NCBI GenBank assembly: GCA_946542235.1
Contig: CAMNKK010000009.1
Span: forward strand, 1-40,939
Length of the DNA stretch: 40,939 nt
Reading direction: 5' to 3'
DNA from: an uncultured Clostridia bacterium
GTDB taxonomy: Bacteria > Bacillota > Clostridia > Christensenellales > Aristaeellaceae
The translations under genes and the position numbers were made by a program. The notes beneath the pieces were generated by a model. It worked only from the letters and a program-made list of their open reading frames with translations. It was not told the origin of the DNA and did no database searches. Within the stretch, counting starts at the first letter, position 1, and the number at the start of each line of letters is the position of its first letter. This document shows, in pieces, positions 15,294 to 22,828 of this stretch.

Positions 15294-16421
15294 ATGTACG
15301 AAGAGATCAACCGGTATGTGCATCAGCTGATTGCGCAGTCCTCCACAGAGCAGACCGCCTGGAATGTCGAGAAGCTCAGGAACGGGATTCCCGCCAGCTG
15401 GAACTATATTGACGGATGCATGATGACCGCGCTGCTGAGCCTGTCCGAAATCACCGGGGACCAGACCTTTGCCGATTTCACCGAGCACTTTATCGACGCC
15501 TTTGTGAATGAGGACGGCAGCATCCGGACCTATGCTCCGGAAAAGCATACCCTGGACGACATCAACGAGGGCCGCGTGCTGTTTCCGCTTTACCGGAAGA
15601 CCGGAAAGGAAAAATATCGCCAGGCGGCCGACCTGCTGTACCGGGCGCTGCAGGATCATCCCCGTACGCCGGAGGGCAACTTCTGGCACAAGATGATCTA
15701 TCCGAACCAGGTCTGGCTGGACGGGGTCTATATGGCAATGCCGTTTCTCGCCCTGTATGAGAAAGAATTCGGCCAGCCCGTCAGCGCCGATCTGGCCCGT
15801 CAGCTGCGGACCATCCGTCAGCGGATGCGGGATCCGAAAACAGGGCTGTATTATCATGGCTACGACGCAACAAAAAAGGCCTTCTGGGCCAATCCGGAAA
15901 CAGGATGCTCCGCCAGCTTCTGGCTGCGGGCCATCGGATGGTTCTCCGTCGCGCTGGCCGACCTGGCGGAAATCCTGCCGGAGGGTGAGGCTTCCTCCCT
16001 GGTCAAGGAAATCTTTTCCGACCTGATGCGGAGCCTGCTTCCCTTCTCCGATGCAGAAACGGGGATGTATTATCAGGTCGTGGATCAGGGCTGCCGCCCC
16101 GGAAACTATCTGGAAACCAGCGGTTCCTCCATGATCGGCTACGCCATGCTGAAGGGAGCCCGGCTGGGCGTGCTTCCCGGGGAGTTCGCCGCCCAGGGCC
16201 GGAAAACCTTTGAAGGGATTTACCGGACCTGCCTCACCTTTACCGACGGGCAGATGAACATGGAAAACATCTGCCTGGTAGCCGGCCTGGGCCCGGAAAA
16301 GGATCGCCGCAGGGACGGCACCTATGCCTATTATATCTCCGAGCCCATCGTGAAAAACGACGCCAAGGGCGTCGCCCCTTTCCTGCTTTGCTACACGGAG
16401 ATTCTGCGGCTGCCTGCCTGA
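15294..16421 (+). CDS. GH105 unsaturated rhamnogalacturonyl hydrolase
   Basis: This enzyme removes the 4,5-unsaturated galacturonosyl residue that lyases leave at the non-reducing end of rhamnogalacturonan or pectin oligosaccharides. The 375 residues fit the alpha/alpha-six-barrel family. D143 in NQVWLDGVYM coincides in number with the catalytic Asp of B. subtilis YteR. Other family stretches are WNYIDGCMM, FWLRAIGWF and ETSGSSMIGYAMLKG. I start at 15294 because AAAGGAG lies 7 nt upstream; the longer frame begins inside the hairpin region. There is no signal peptide, so it acts on imported oligosaccharides. Its product feeds KduI. Confidence 0.94.
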   Translation: MYEEINRYVHQLIAQSSTEQTAWNVEKLRNGIPASWNYIDGCMMTALLSLSEITGDQTFADFTEHFIDAFVNEDGSIRTYAPEKHTLDDINEGRVLFPLYRKTGKEKYRQAADLLYRALQDHPRTPEGNFWHKMIYPNQVWLDGVYMAMPFLALYEKEFGQPVSADLARQLRTIRQRMRDPKTGLYYHGYDATKKAFWANPETGCSASFWLRAIGWFSVALADLAEILPEGEASSLVKEIFSDLMRSLLPFSDAETGMYYQVVDQGCRPGNYLETSGSSMIGYAMLKGARLGVLPGEFAAQGRKTFEGIYRTCLTFTDGQMNMENICLVAGLGPEKDRRRDGTYAYYISEPIVKNDAKGVAPFLLCYTEILRLPA

Positions 16422-16445
16422 TACGTTCAAGCGGACTGTGTCGCA

Positions 16446-16478
16446 TAAAAAAAGCCTCCCGGATCGGGAGGTTTTTTT
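16446..16478. terminator. Bidirectional terminator between GH105 and Gfo/Idh genes
   Basis: CCTCCCG (16455-16461) pairs with CGGGAGG (16465-16471) over a 3-nt loop. Seven T follow on the plus strand and a run of A precedes it, giving T on the minus strand. It can stop both converging transcripts. Confidence 0.93.
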
Positions 16479-16484
16479 CGTTCT

Positions 16485-17459
16485 CTATCCCAATTCTGCT
16501 CTGCACTGCGCGTACAGTTTCAGCATCGTCTGCACGGTCGCTTCGCAGGAATCGGGATCGTTCCGGTAAGGCGTCCCCGTTTTCAGACTGCGGTAAAAAT
16601 CCGCAATGCAGGCCTTGTGGCCCGCGCCCCAATAGGAACGGCCGAGGACGGGATCGGTGGTACAGGAGATTTCCTGCTTTTTCCCATCCCTGATCACGGT
16701 CATCAGGTCGCCCTCGATGCGGATGACGGCCTGATCGAAATGCAGCTCAAGGATCACCGGCGCGTCCTGGCTGTAGGCTGTGGAAGCAAAAAGCAAAGCC
16801 GGGATACTGCCTTTTCTCAGGTAGATCTCCGCGGTATCTTCGACTTCAATGGTTCCGGCCAGATGATGATTGCGCATGGATGCCTCGCTCTGATCCGGCA
16901 GACCCAGGAAGCGGATGATCAGATCCAGGGTATGAATCGCCTGATTGATCAGCGCCCCGCCGCCCTCTGAGGCCCACTTGCCCTTCCAGTCCGCGGCGGC
17001 ATAATATTCCCTGGTGCGGTTCCAGGTCACAAAGGCCCGGATTCCCTTCAATGCGCCGTAGGTTCCGTCCCGCAGGAAGTCCATACAGGTCTGAATATGG
17101 GGATGATATCGGTTCTGAAAGCAGATGCCCACAGGCGCCTGCCGGGCGGCCGTCCTGATCAGCTCCCAGCCCGGAACATCGATCGCCGGGGGCTTCTCGG
17201 TGAAAACCGCGATTCCCCGCCGGGCCGCCTCCGCCGCCATGACGGGGTGCAGATAATGCGGCGTGCAGAGGTGCACGGCGTCAGGCTTTTCCTGCGCCAG
17301 CATCTCCCGCCAGTCGGTATAGGCGGCGCAGCCGTATCGCGCCGCCCGTTCGGGAATCACGTCAGCGCAGGCAGCCAGCTGCGTATCTTCCAGCTCCCCC
17401 AGCACCTGCGCGTGCACGGCGGAAATGCCGCCGCAGCCAATCAGTCCGACACGAAACAT
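16485..17459 (-). CDS. Gfo/Idh/MocA family oxidoreductase (first of two)
   Basis: This NAD(P)-dependent sugar dehydrogenase-type protein has 324 residues. The Rossmann motif GLIGCGGIS is at residues 5-13, and the EKPPA motif with the catalytic-type Lys is near residue 93. The C-terminal alpha/beta domain includes TWNRTREYYAAADWKG and GGGALINQAIHTLDLI, which carries the usual His-Asp pair. Its start codon overlaps the stop of the preceding dehydrogenase gene by 1 nt (TAATG), and AAGGAGAAGAGG lies just before it, so the two are translationally coupled. Substrate unknown; the setting suggests a uronate or side-chain sugar. Confidence 0.9.
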   Translation of the reverse strand: MFRVGLIGCGGISAVHAQVLGELEDTQLAACADVIPERAARYGCAAYTDWREMLAQEKPDAVHLCTPHYLHPVMAAEAARRGIAVFTEKPPAIDVPGWELIRTAARQAPVGICFQNRYHPHIQTCMDFLRDGTYGALKGIRAFVTWNRTREYYAAADWKGKWASEGGGALINQAIHTLDLIIRFLGLPDQSEASMRNHHLAGTIEVEDTAEIYLRKGSIPALLFASTAYSQDAPVILELHFDQAVIRIEGDLMTVIRDGKKQEISCTTDPVLGRSYWGAGHKACIADFYRSLKTGTPYRNDPDSCEATVQTMLKLYAQCRAELG

Positions 17460-18631
17460 TACCTCTTCTTCTCCTTTTCACCCAGATCGCTGCCGAAGGT
17501 CATCTCTCCCGCCTGTTCCATCACGGACACGGTTTTCTCATAAAAATGCGGCACGCCGGCCCGGATTCCCTCCACGGTATAGAAAGGATCCTCCGGCTTC
17601 AGCGGAAATTCCACCGGTTTCCGGACGGAGCCGGCTTTGTAAATGGCGGTGATCAGCTCAATGGTACGGCGGCCGTCCTCCCCGGTGATCGCAGGCTTTT
17701 CGCCCTTTTCAATCGCGGTAAGCACATTGTCCAGCTGACCTGTATGATGCTCGTAGCGCAGGGGCGGCAGGGAAGCCAGATAGTCCGCTGCCTTCTTCTC
17801 AAAGGCTTCGTCAGAAACCTTCAGCGGAAAGCCGTTGGGCTGCGAAATGGAGGCAAACACATCGTAAGGTGCGGAGATCCGGGCCTTTTCGCACTGGAAT
17901 ACCAGCTTCTGATCCTCTCCGTGATGCACTACGGAGGCGGTAACCGTGGCAAGCGCGCCGGGATACTCCATCACGGAAACGGAAAGATCCTCCACCTCGG
18001 CGTTGTCATGGTTGGTATTGGCCAGCACGCTGGTAACTCTGTCCGGCAGGCCCATCATCCAGCCCAGCATGTCAATATGGTGCACGGCATGATTCAGCGT
18101 GCAGCCGCCGCCCTCCTTCTCCCAGGTGCCGCGCCACCACAGGTCGTAATAGCAGTGGTCCCGCCACCAGAAGCTGTCGATCTGAGCATGACATACCCTG
18201 CCTGCAATTCCGCTGTCCAGCAGAGCCTTCAGATCCCGGATAGGTTTGCGGAAACGGTTCTGGGCAATGATGGACAGCAGCTTTCCGCTTTCGTCCCGAG
18301 CCTTCAGCATGGCATCGCATTCCTCCAGGGAAGCCGCCATGGGCTTTTCGCATACGACATTCTTGCCGCTTCGCAGGGCGTTGATGCTGATCTGCGCGTG
18401 CACATAGGGCGGAGTGCACACATCCACCAGGTCAATATCCTGCCGGGGCAGAATATCCCGATGATCCTCATAGGTATCGCAGGAAAGGCCAAACTCCTCC
18501 ATAAACCTGCGGGCCTTGCCGGGAATGATGTCCACCAGCGCCACCACCTGAGCCCGGTCCTTCAGGGTCAGATAGGATCTCATATGCTCATGGGCAATTC
18601 CGCCCGTCCCAACGATTGCTACCCTCAACAT
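17459..18631 (-). CDS. Gfo/Idh/MocA family oxidoreductase (second of two)
   Basis: This is a 390-residue relative of its downstream neighbour. The Rossmann motif AIVGTGGIAHEH is at residues 5-16, VCEKPMA is near residue 95, and GGGCTLNHAVHHIDML carries the expected C-terminal active-site histidines. The extra 66 residues compared with the partner lie partly in the tail. It has AAAGGAG ahead of the start and a good candidate promoter. The pair may form a redox couple, for example epimerising a sugar through a keto intermediate, but this is inference. Confidence 0.9.
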   Translation of the reverse strand: MLRVAIVGTGGIAHEHMRSYLTLKDRAQVVALVDIIPGKARRFMEEFGLSCDTYEDHRDILPRQDIDLVDVCTPPYVHAQISINALRSGKNVVCEKPMAASLEECDAMLKARDESGKLLSIIAQNRFRKPIRDLKALLDSGIAGRVCHAQIDSFWWRDHCYYDLWWRGTWEKEGGGCTLNHAVHHIDMLGWMMGLPDRVTSVLANTNHDNAEVEDLSVSVMEYPGALATVTASVVHHGEDQKLVFQCEKARISAPYDVFASISQPNGFPLKVSDEAFEKKAADYLASLPPLRYEHHTGQLDNVLTAIEKGEKPAITGEDGRRTIELITAIYKAGSVRKPVEFPLKPEDPFYTVEGIRAGVPHFYEKTVSVMEQAGEMTFGSDLGEKEKKR

Positions 18632-18663
18632 GCCGCTTTCTCCTTTGCGCTTCTGCTTTCTGA

Positions 18664-18692
18664 ATCATAGCACGAATCAGATAAACCGTAAA
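18664..18692 (-). promoter_or_regulatory. Candidate promoter of the Gfo/Idh pair
   Basis: On the minus strand TTTACG (18692-18687) and TATGAT (18669-18664) are separated by 17 nt, matching 4 and 5 of 6 bases. An inverted repeat TCTGCC/GGCAGA (18702-18716) sits just upstream of the -35 box and directly after the MATE stop codon, and could be an operator. Confidence 0.55.
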
Positions 18693-18716
18693 CAGTTTTT
18701 GTCTGCCTGTGGCAGA

Positions 18717-20090
18717 TCATATTTCCGCCCGGCTTCTGTCCGGCCGGGAGATAATTTCCTTCCACTGTCTGGAAAAGAGATAGTAGCCAAACATGCAGCA
18801 CATGGCAAAAAAGAAGGAAATCGGAAAGCAGAGCATGATCCAGGTTCCGTCATACCAGGCCCGGATCAGATAGGCGCTGGGGATCCGGACCGCCCAGAGC
18901 ATCAGAATGTTGACCAGCGTGGTATACCGGACCAGCCCGACGCCGTTGACGGTGCAGACCATGGAATTGAACACCGCGTACATCCAGAAGCTGAGCAGCT
19001 GGACCGAGGTGTACCGCGTGGCATACATGAGCACCATCTCGTCCTCCGAGAACAGCCGCAGCAGCGGCGTCCGGATCAGCAGAAAGAGCAGCCCGCAGCT
19101 CAGGGTAATGGCTCCCACCGCGACGGGAATCCGCCGGTACCCCTGCCGCAGCCGGTCATAGTTTCCCGCCCCGAAGTTCTGACCGGCGAAGGTCGTTGCC
19201 GCGGACGCCAGGCTGGAGGAGGCGATGCTGGCCATGCCGGTAATCCGGCCCGCCACAGCCTGTCCCGCCATGAAGATAGACCCCTGGGAGTTCACCAGCG
19301 TCTGCAGGGCCAGATGGCCCAGGGAATACAGAGAATTGTTCAGGCCGATCGGAATCCCGATCCGGAGAATGGACTTCAGATGTTCCCGGTTGAACTGCAG
19401 GCAGAAAACCGGGAATTTCAGCTCCGGATACCTCCGCCGGATGTAAAGGATGCTGACCACCCAGCTGAGAACCATGGCGGCCCCTGTAGCGATGGCCGCG
19501 CCGGCCACATCCATATGGAATCCGGCCACCAGCGTCACATCCAGCACGATGTTTACCACGCAGGAAACCAGCAGGAAATAAAGGGAGGCTGTGCTGTTTC
19601 CCATTCCCCGGAGAATGCCCGCGTTCATGTTGTAGCCGATGTTCCCCAGGGATCCCGCCAGCACCAGGCGTACATAGGTCACGGATAGATCCATGGTCGC
19701 TTCCGGAACCTGCATCAGGCGCAGGATAGCCGGCGCTGCCAGAATGCCCAGCAGGCTGATCCCGATGCCGCAGACCCAGACGAAGGAAACCGCCGTGCCG
19801 CAGAGCTCGATGGCTTTTTCCCTCCGGCCCGCTCCGATATGCTGTGAAACCAGAATGGAAACGCCCGTGCCGATGCCCAGAAAAATGCACAGCACCACCT
19901 CCACCGGCTGGGCGCTGGTGCCGACCGCCGCCAGGGAATTCGTGCCGCAGTTGGCCCCGATGACCAGGGTGTCCACCGTGGTATAGAGCTGCTGCAGCAC
20001 ATTTCCCAGCACCAGCGGCAGGGCGAACAGAAGCACCTTCCGCAGAATGGGGCCGTAGGTCATGTCAATAACCCTGTCTCGTCTTTGCAT
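18717..20090 (-). CDS. MATE family efflux transporter (first of two)
   Basis: This 12-segment MATE exporter uses an ion gradient to move organic molecules out of the membrane or cell. It has about 457 residues. Typical stretches are LFALPLVLGNVLQQLYTTVDTL at the N-terminus and VGTSAQPVEVVL nearby. Two ATGs lie 6 nt apart; GAGG touches the first (20096) and is 6 nt from the second (20090), which I prefer. It begins 38 nt after the exo-rhamnogalacturonan lyase-like gene and is probably cotranscribed with it. Why a MATE exporter sits in a pectin locus is unclear. Confidence 0.9.
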   Translation of the reverse strand: MQRRDRVIDMTYGPILRKVLLFALPLVLGNVLQQLYTTVDTLVIGANCGTNSLAAVGTSAQPVEVVLCIFLGIGTGVSILVSQHIGAGRREKAIELCGTAVSFVWVCGIGISLLGILAAPAILRLMQVPEATMDLSVTYVRLVLAGSLGNIGYNMNAGILRGMGNSTASLYFLLVSCVVNIVLDVTLVAGFHMDVAGAAIATGAAMVLSWVVSILYIRRRYPELKFPVFCLQFNREHLKSILRIGIPIGLNNSLYSLGHLALQTLVNSQGSIFMAGQAVAGRITGMASIASSSLASAATTFAGQNFGAGNYDRLRQGYRRIPVAVGAITLSCGLLFLLIRTPLLRLFSEDEMVLMYATRYTSVQLLSFWMYAVFNSMVCTVNGVGLVRYTTLVNILMLWAVRIPSAYLIRAWYDGTWIMLCFPISFFFAMCCMFGYYLFSRQWKEIISRPDRSRAEI

Positions 20091-20128
20091 ATTCATCCTC
20101 TGATTCTGAAACTCTGTCTCCCGGATGC

Positions 20129-22510
20129 TTACAGCAGTCCGGCCTCCGCGGCTGCGCTGTAATACACTGCCAGGGGAATAAAGCTCTGGGCAAAGCTCTT
20201 CGGCGGCTCATTGTCCAGGATGACCGTGCCTTCCATGACCGTCTTCTTTCCAATGGGATGGCTGCCGGCGGAAATATCCCGGCGGAAGGACAGCAGTCCC
20301 TTCTCCAGATATTTTCTGTCCCCGCTCAGCTTCCAGGCGATCGTCATGGCCTCCAGCAGCAGGGTGTTGTTTCCGAGCCGGTTCAGGCTGGGCAGCTCCT
20401 TGTAATAGAACAGGCCCGTGGGCGTCATGCAGCTTTCCAGCAGATCCTCCGCCGCCTCCAGCAGCATCCGCTTCAGCGCCTCCGACGGGAACACCTCATA
20501 GTACCGGTACAGGCTGCCCATGGCCACGGAAATCATGAAGGGCGTGTGAATCTGCGTATTGTCCGTATAGGGGGCAATCCAGCTGCCGTATTCTTCCTTC
20601 CAGACCCGGAAGTTCTCCACGATCCATTCCGCTCTTTCCAGCCATTTCTCTTCTCCGGTTTCCGCATACAGCGCCGTCAGGGACCGCAGCGCCCACCCGG
20701 TTTCCCGGGCATTGCTCTCCCCCCGGGTCTGGTATTCCGGCGTTTCCAGCAGCCTGCGGACGTTCTCCCCGATCCCCAGGGCGGTTTGCAGCGCCCGGTT
20801 GTTCCCTGTCAGATGATACAGGTCCAGCAGGCCCTCCACCCATTCATGGGAGCAGACCATGGTGCTGTCCAGTACATGCTTCCGGCAGTGCTCCCACTGG
20901 CCCCCGACCCGCAGCGGATCCAGGCTGTAGTGGCACACGTCCACATCCATCCAGTGATTCGCCGACGCGATCGTATAGTCCAGGAAGCGCCGCTCCCCGT
21001 TCCGCATGTAGAGGCACGCGCAGGCATGGGGGAAGTCATACTCATTGTTGGTCCAGACCAGCTCTCCACGCCCCCGGCCCTGCAGCGTATAGTTCATGTC
21101 CGGCGCGTCGCCGAAGTTCAGCATGCCGAAGCTGCGGCTGTGGGCGTCGCATCGGGTGATCAGGGCGATCTCCGCCTGGGGATCCATCCTGTCCATCGGC
21201 ACAAAGATGTCCGGAGCGGCTCCCGCGTCCCTGTATATTTCCGGATCCAGCCACGGGCGGTCCGGCATCTGATAGATCAGGCTGCGGTTGTCAATCTCCG
21301 CCAGGGATTCCTCCGGGGCGTGGAAATGCAGCTGGAAGCGCTGCTCCCTGCTCATGCCGCTCTCAAAGACCACCTTCTCCATGCCCTCCGGAACCAGCAT
21401 CAGATAGATTCCGCTTTCCTCGCTCTTGACAGCCTTCGGATAATTCTGCTGGGCCTGGAACACGGTAGCGCAGACGCCGCCCTCCCGATCCGTCCGATCC
21501 GCGAAGAAGGTACCGTAAAAGACCTCCGTATAATGCTCGTTCGCCTCGGCCATCAGGCTGGCCGTGTCCACCGTCTTCTCAATGGATTCCCCGCCGCTGA
21601 GGGTGAAGTTGGTCTTGTAGTTGGAGCTGCCCACGCAGCAGCGGACCGGTTTCCCGGCAAACTGTTTCTCCAGCCCGTCCAGCAGTTTCAGCCCCGTCGT
21701 CTGGCAGATCCCGTTTTCCTGCAGCACCCGTCCCGCGGCGGCGCTGCCTTCGCCTACCGAATCCCCGCGTTCCCGGGCGCCGGTCTTCTGCAGCCGGTCG
21801 TCAAATGCCGCGCCTTCCCTGCCCAGCACGGCGAACACGAGGCTGGCAGCATGCAGCGGCCGGCTCGTGGAGTTGATCAGCCGGAAGGCAGCCTCCATCC
21901 ATGCCTTGCCCGCGTAAACGGTGATCCTGACTTCAAAGGTCAGGGTCTCCTTTTGCGCTTCCGCTTCCTCTCCTGCCGGCTTCATCGTTCCCCGTCCCAG
22001 GAGCACGGTGACCAGCGGGCCTTCCTCCTCCACCTGCCAGCTTTCGTACCGGGGCAGGTAAAGCACGCCTTCCCCGTCCTTCAGCCTGGGGCCGGCAAAC
22101 TGCTCCCGGGAATAGGTCTTCCGGCCGTCCCACAGGCTTTCCATCATGGCATCGCTGCCTTCCCTCAGGGTCAGCCGGAGGCCGTTCTCCCCGCCGTCCG
22201 CCTGAATCAGATCCCCCTCCCGCCGGATTCGGATTCCCTCGGCAGGCTTCGCCGGGCTGTCCGTGATCTCCGCCTGCAGGTCCTTTCCCCGGTTCCCCGG
22301 CAGATCCGCCAGGAAGCGCAGAAAAAGAAACTTCGCGCTGCCGTCCCGGTGTCTGGACAGCACGCGGCTCTGGAGGGGAAGTTCCCGCCCGTCCTCGGTG
22401 ATCCGGATCCCCTTTCCCTCCGGGAAAACGCCCGGTGCGAAGGGGATGGATACCCAACAGGGCTCCTGTCTGCGTTCCTGCCTGTATAATCTGGGAAAGT
22501 GAATATTCAT
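20129..22510 (-). CDS. Exo-rhamnogalacturonan lyase-like protein (PcRGLX/YetA family)
   Basis: This large protein of about 793 residues resembles the PcRGLX/YetA group, whose fungal founder (PL26) cleaves rhamnogalacturonan I from chain ends by beta-elimination. The family has an N-terminal RIFT barrel, a central beta-sandwich and a C-terminal alpha/alpha toroid. Here the first parts span roughly residues 1-430. The toroid follows, with WMDVDVCHYSLDPLRVGGQW and ANARETGWALRSL-like helical stretches. There is no signal peptide, which suggests cytoplasmic action on imported oligosaccharides. I start at 22510, where GAAAGGA lies about 7 nt upstream; an ATG at 22531 with GGAGAGG is an alternative. 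Family assignment is from memory of sequence style. Confidence 0.72.
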   Translation of the reverse strand: MNIHFPRLYRQERRQEPCWVSIPFAPGVFPEGKGIRITEDGRELPLQSRVLSRHRDGSAKFLFLRFLADLPGNRGKDLQAEITDSPAKPAEGIRIRREGDLIQADGGENGLRLTLREGSDAMMESLWDGRKTYSREQFAGPRLKDGEGVLYLPRYESWQVEEEGPLVTVLLGRGTMKPAGEEAEAQKETLTFEVRITVYAGKAWMEAAFRLINSTSRPLHAASLVFAVLGREGAAFDDRLQKTGARERGDSVGEGSAAAGRVLQENGICQTTGLKLLDGLEKQFAGKPVRCCVGSSNYKTNFTLSGGESIEKTVDTASLMAEANEHYTEVFYGTFFADRTDREGGVCATVFQAQQNYPKAVKSEESGIYLMLVPEGMEKVVFESGMSREQRFQLHFHAPEESLAEIDNRSLIYQMPDRPWLDPEIYRDAGAAPDIFVPMDRMDPQAEIALITRCDAHSRSFGMLNFGDAPDMNYTLQGRGRGELVWTNNEYDFPHACACLYMRNGERRFLDYTIASANHWMDVDVCHYSLDPLRVGGQWEHCRKHVLDSTMVCSHEWVEGLLDLYHLTGNNRALQTALGIGENVRRLLETPEYQTRGESNARETGWALRSLTALYAETGEEKWLERAEWIVENFRVWKEEYGSWIAPYTDNTQIHTPFMISVAMGSLYRYYEVFPSEALKRMLLEAAEDLLESCMTPTGLFYYKELPSLNRLGNNTLLLEAMTIAWKLSGDRKYLEKGLLSFRRDISAGSHPIGKKTVMEGTVILDNEPPKSFAQSFIPLAVYYSAAAEAGLL

Positions 22511-22635
22511 GCCGTTTTCCTTTCTGCCCATAAGGGCATATCCTCTCCGGATCAAAGACTCCGGAAGCAGCGTTTTCGCGGGTAAAATCCTTCTCCGCGC
22601 AAGCCGGAAAGGTCATTTTCCGCCTTCTGATATAG

Positions 22636-22644
22636 ATTATAGCA
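22636..22644 (-). promoter_or_regulatory. Extended -10 promoter of the lyase-like gene
   Basis: On the minus strand TGCTATAAT (22644-22636) is an extended -10 element with perfect TATAAT. No good -35 box is seen, which is normal for extended -10 promoters. The leader to the chosen start is about 120 nt. Confidence 0.55.
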
Positions 22645-22771
22645 AGATTTCTATCCCCGCAGGCAGTTTTTCCGGCATGCATTGATCTCCTCTGTTTTTT
22701 TCTATTTTATGCCGAAAGGAAAGCCCCGTCAATCATATGCGGTAAAAGCCCGGTCGTCGGGCATATGCATC

Positions 22772-22799
22772 TTGACACCTTCCCGCCGAATGATACAAT
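22772..22799 (+). promoter_or_regulatory. Promoter of the ankyrin-GH43 gene
   Basis: A perfect TTGACA (22772-22777) and TACAAT (22794-22799) are separated by 16 nt, with the start codon 29 nt after the -10 box. It diverges from the lyase-like gene promoter, so a shared regulator could bind between them. Confidence 0.8.
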
Positions 22800-22828
22800 C
22801 AGGTTATCAAACCTGTTTGGAGGTTCTC

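Noticed and set aside
14226-16430. 734-residue minus-strand frame opposite the permease and GH105 genes
   Set aside because: It spans three convincing plus-strand features and is rich in Gly, His and Gln without a domain.
18702-18716. TCTGCC-TGT-GGCAGA as terminator of the first MATE gene
   Set aside because: On the minus strand it is followed by CAAAAAC rather than T, so it does not fit an intrinsic terminator.
20258-22489. 743-residue plus-strand frame opposite the lyase-like gene
   Set aside because: Shadow frame of a gene with strong GC bias at third positions; the minus strand has the start, ribosome binding site and family-like sequence.
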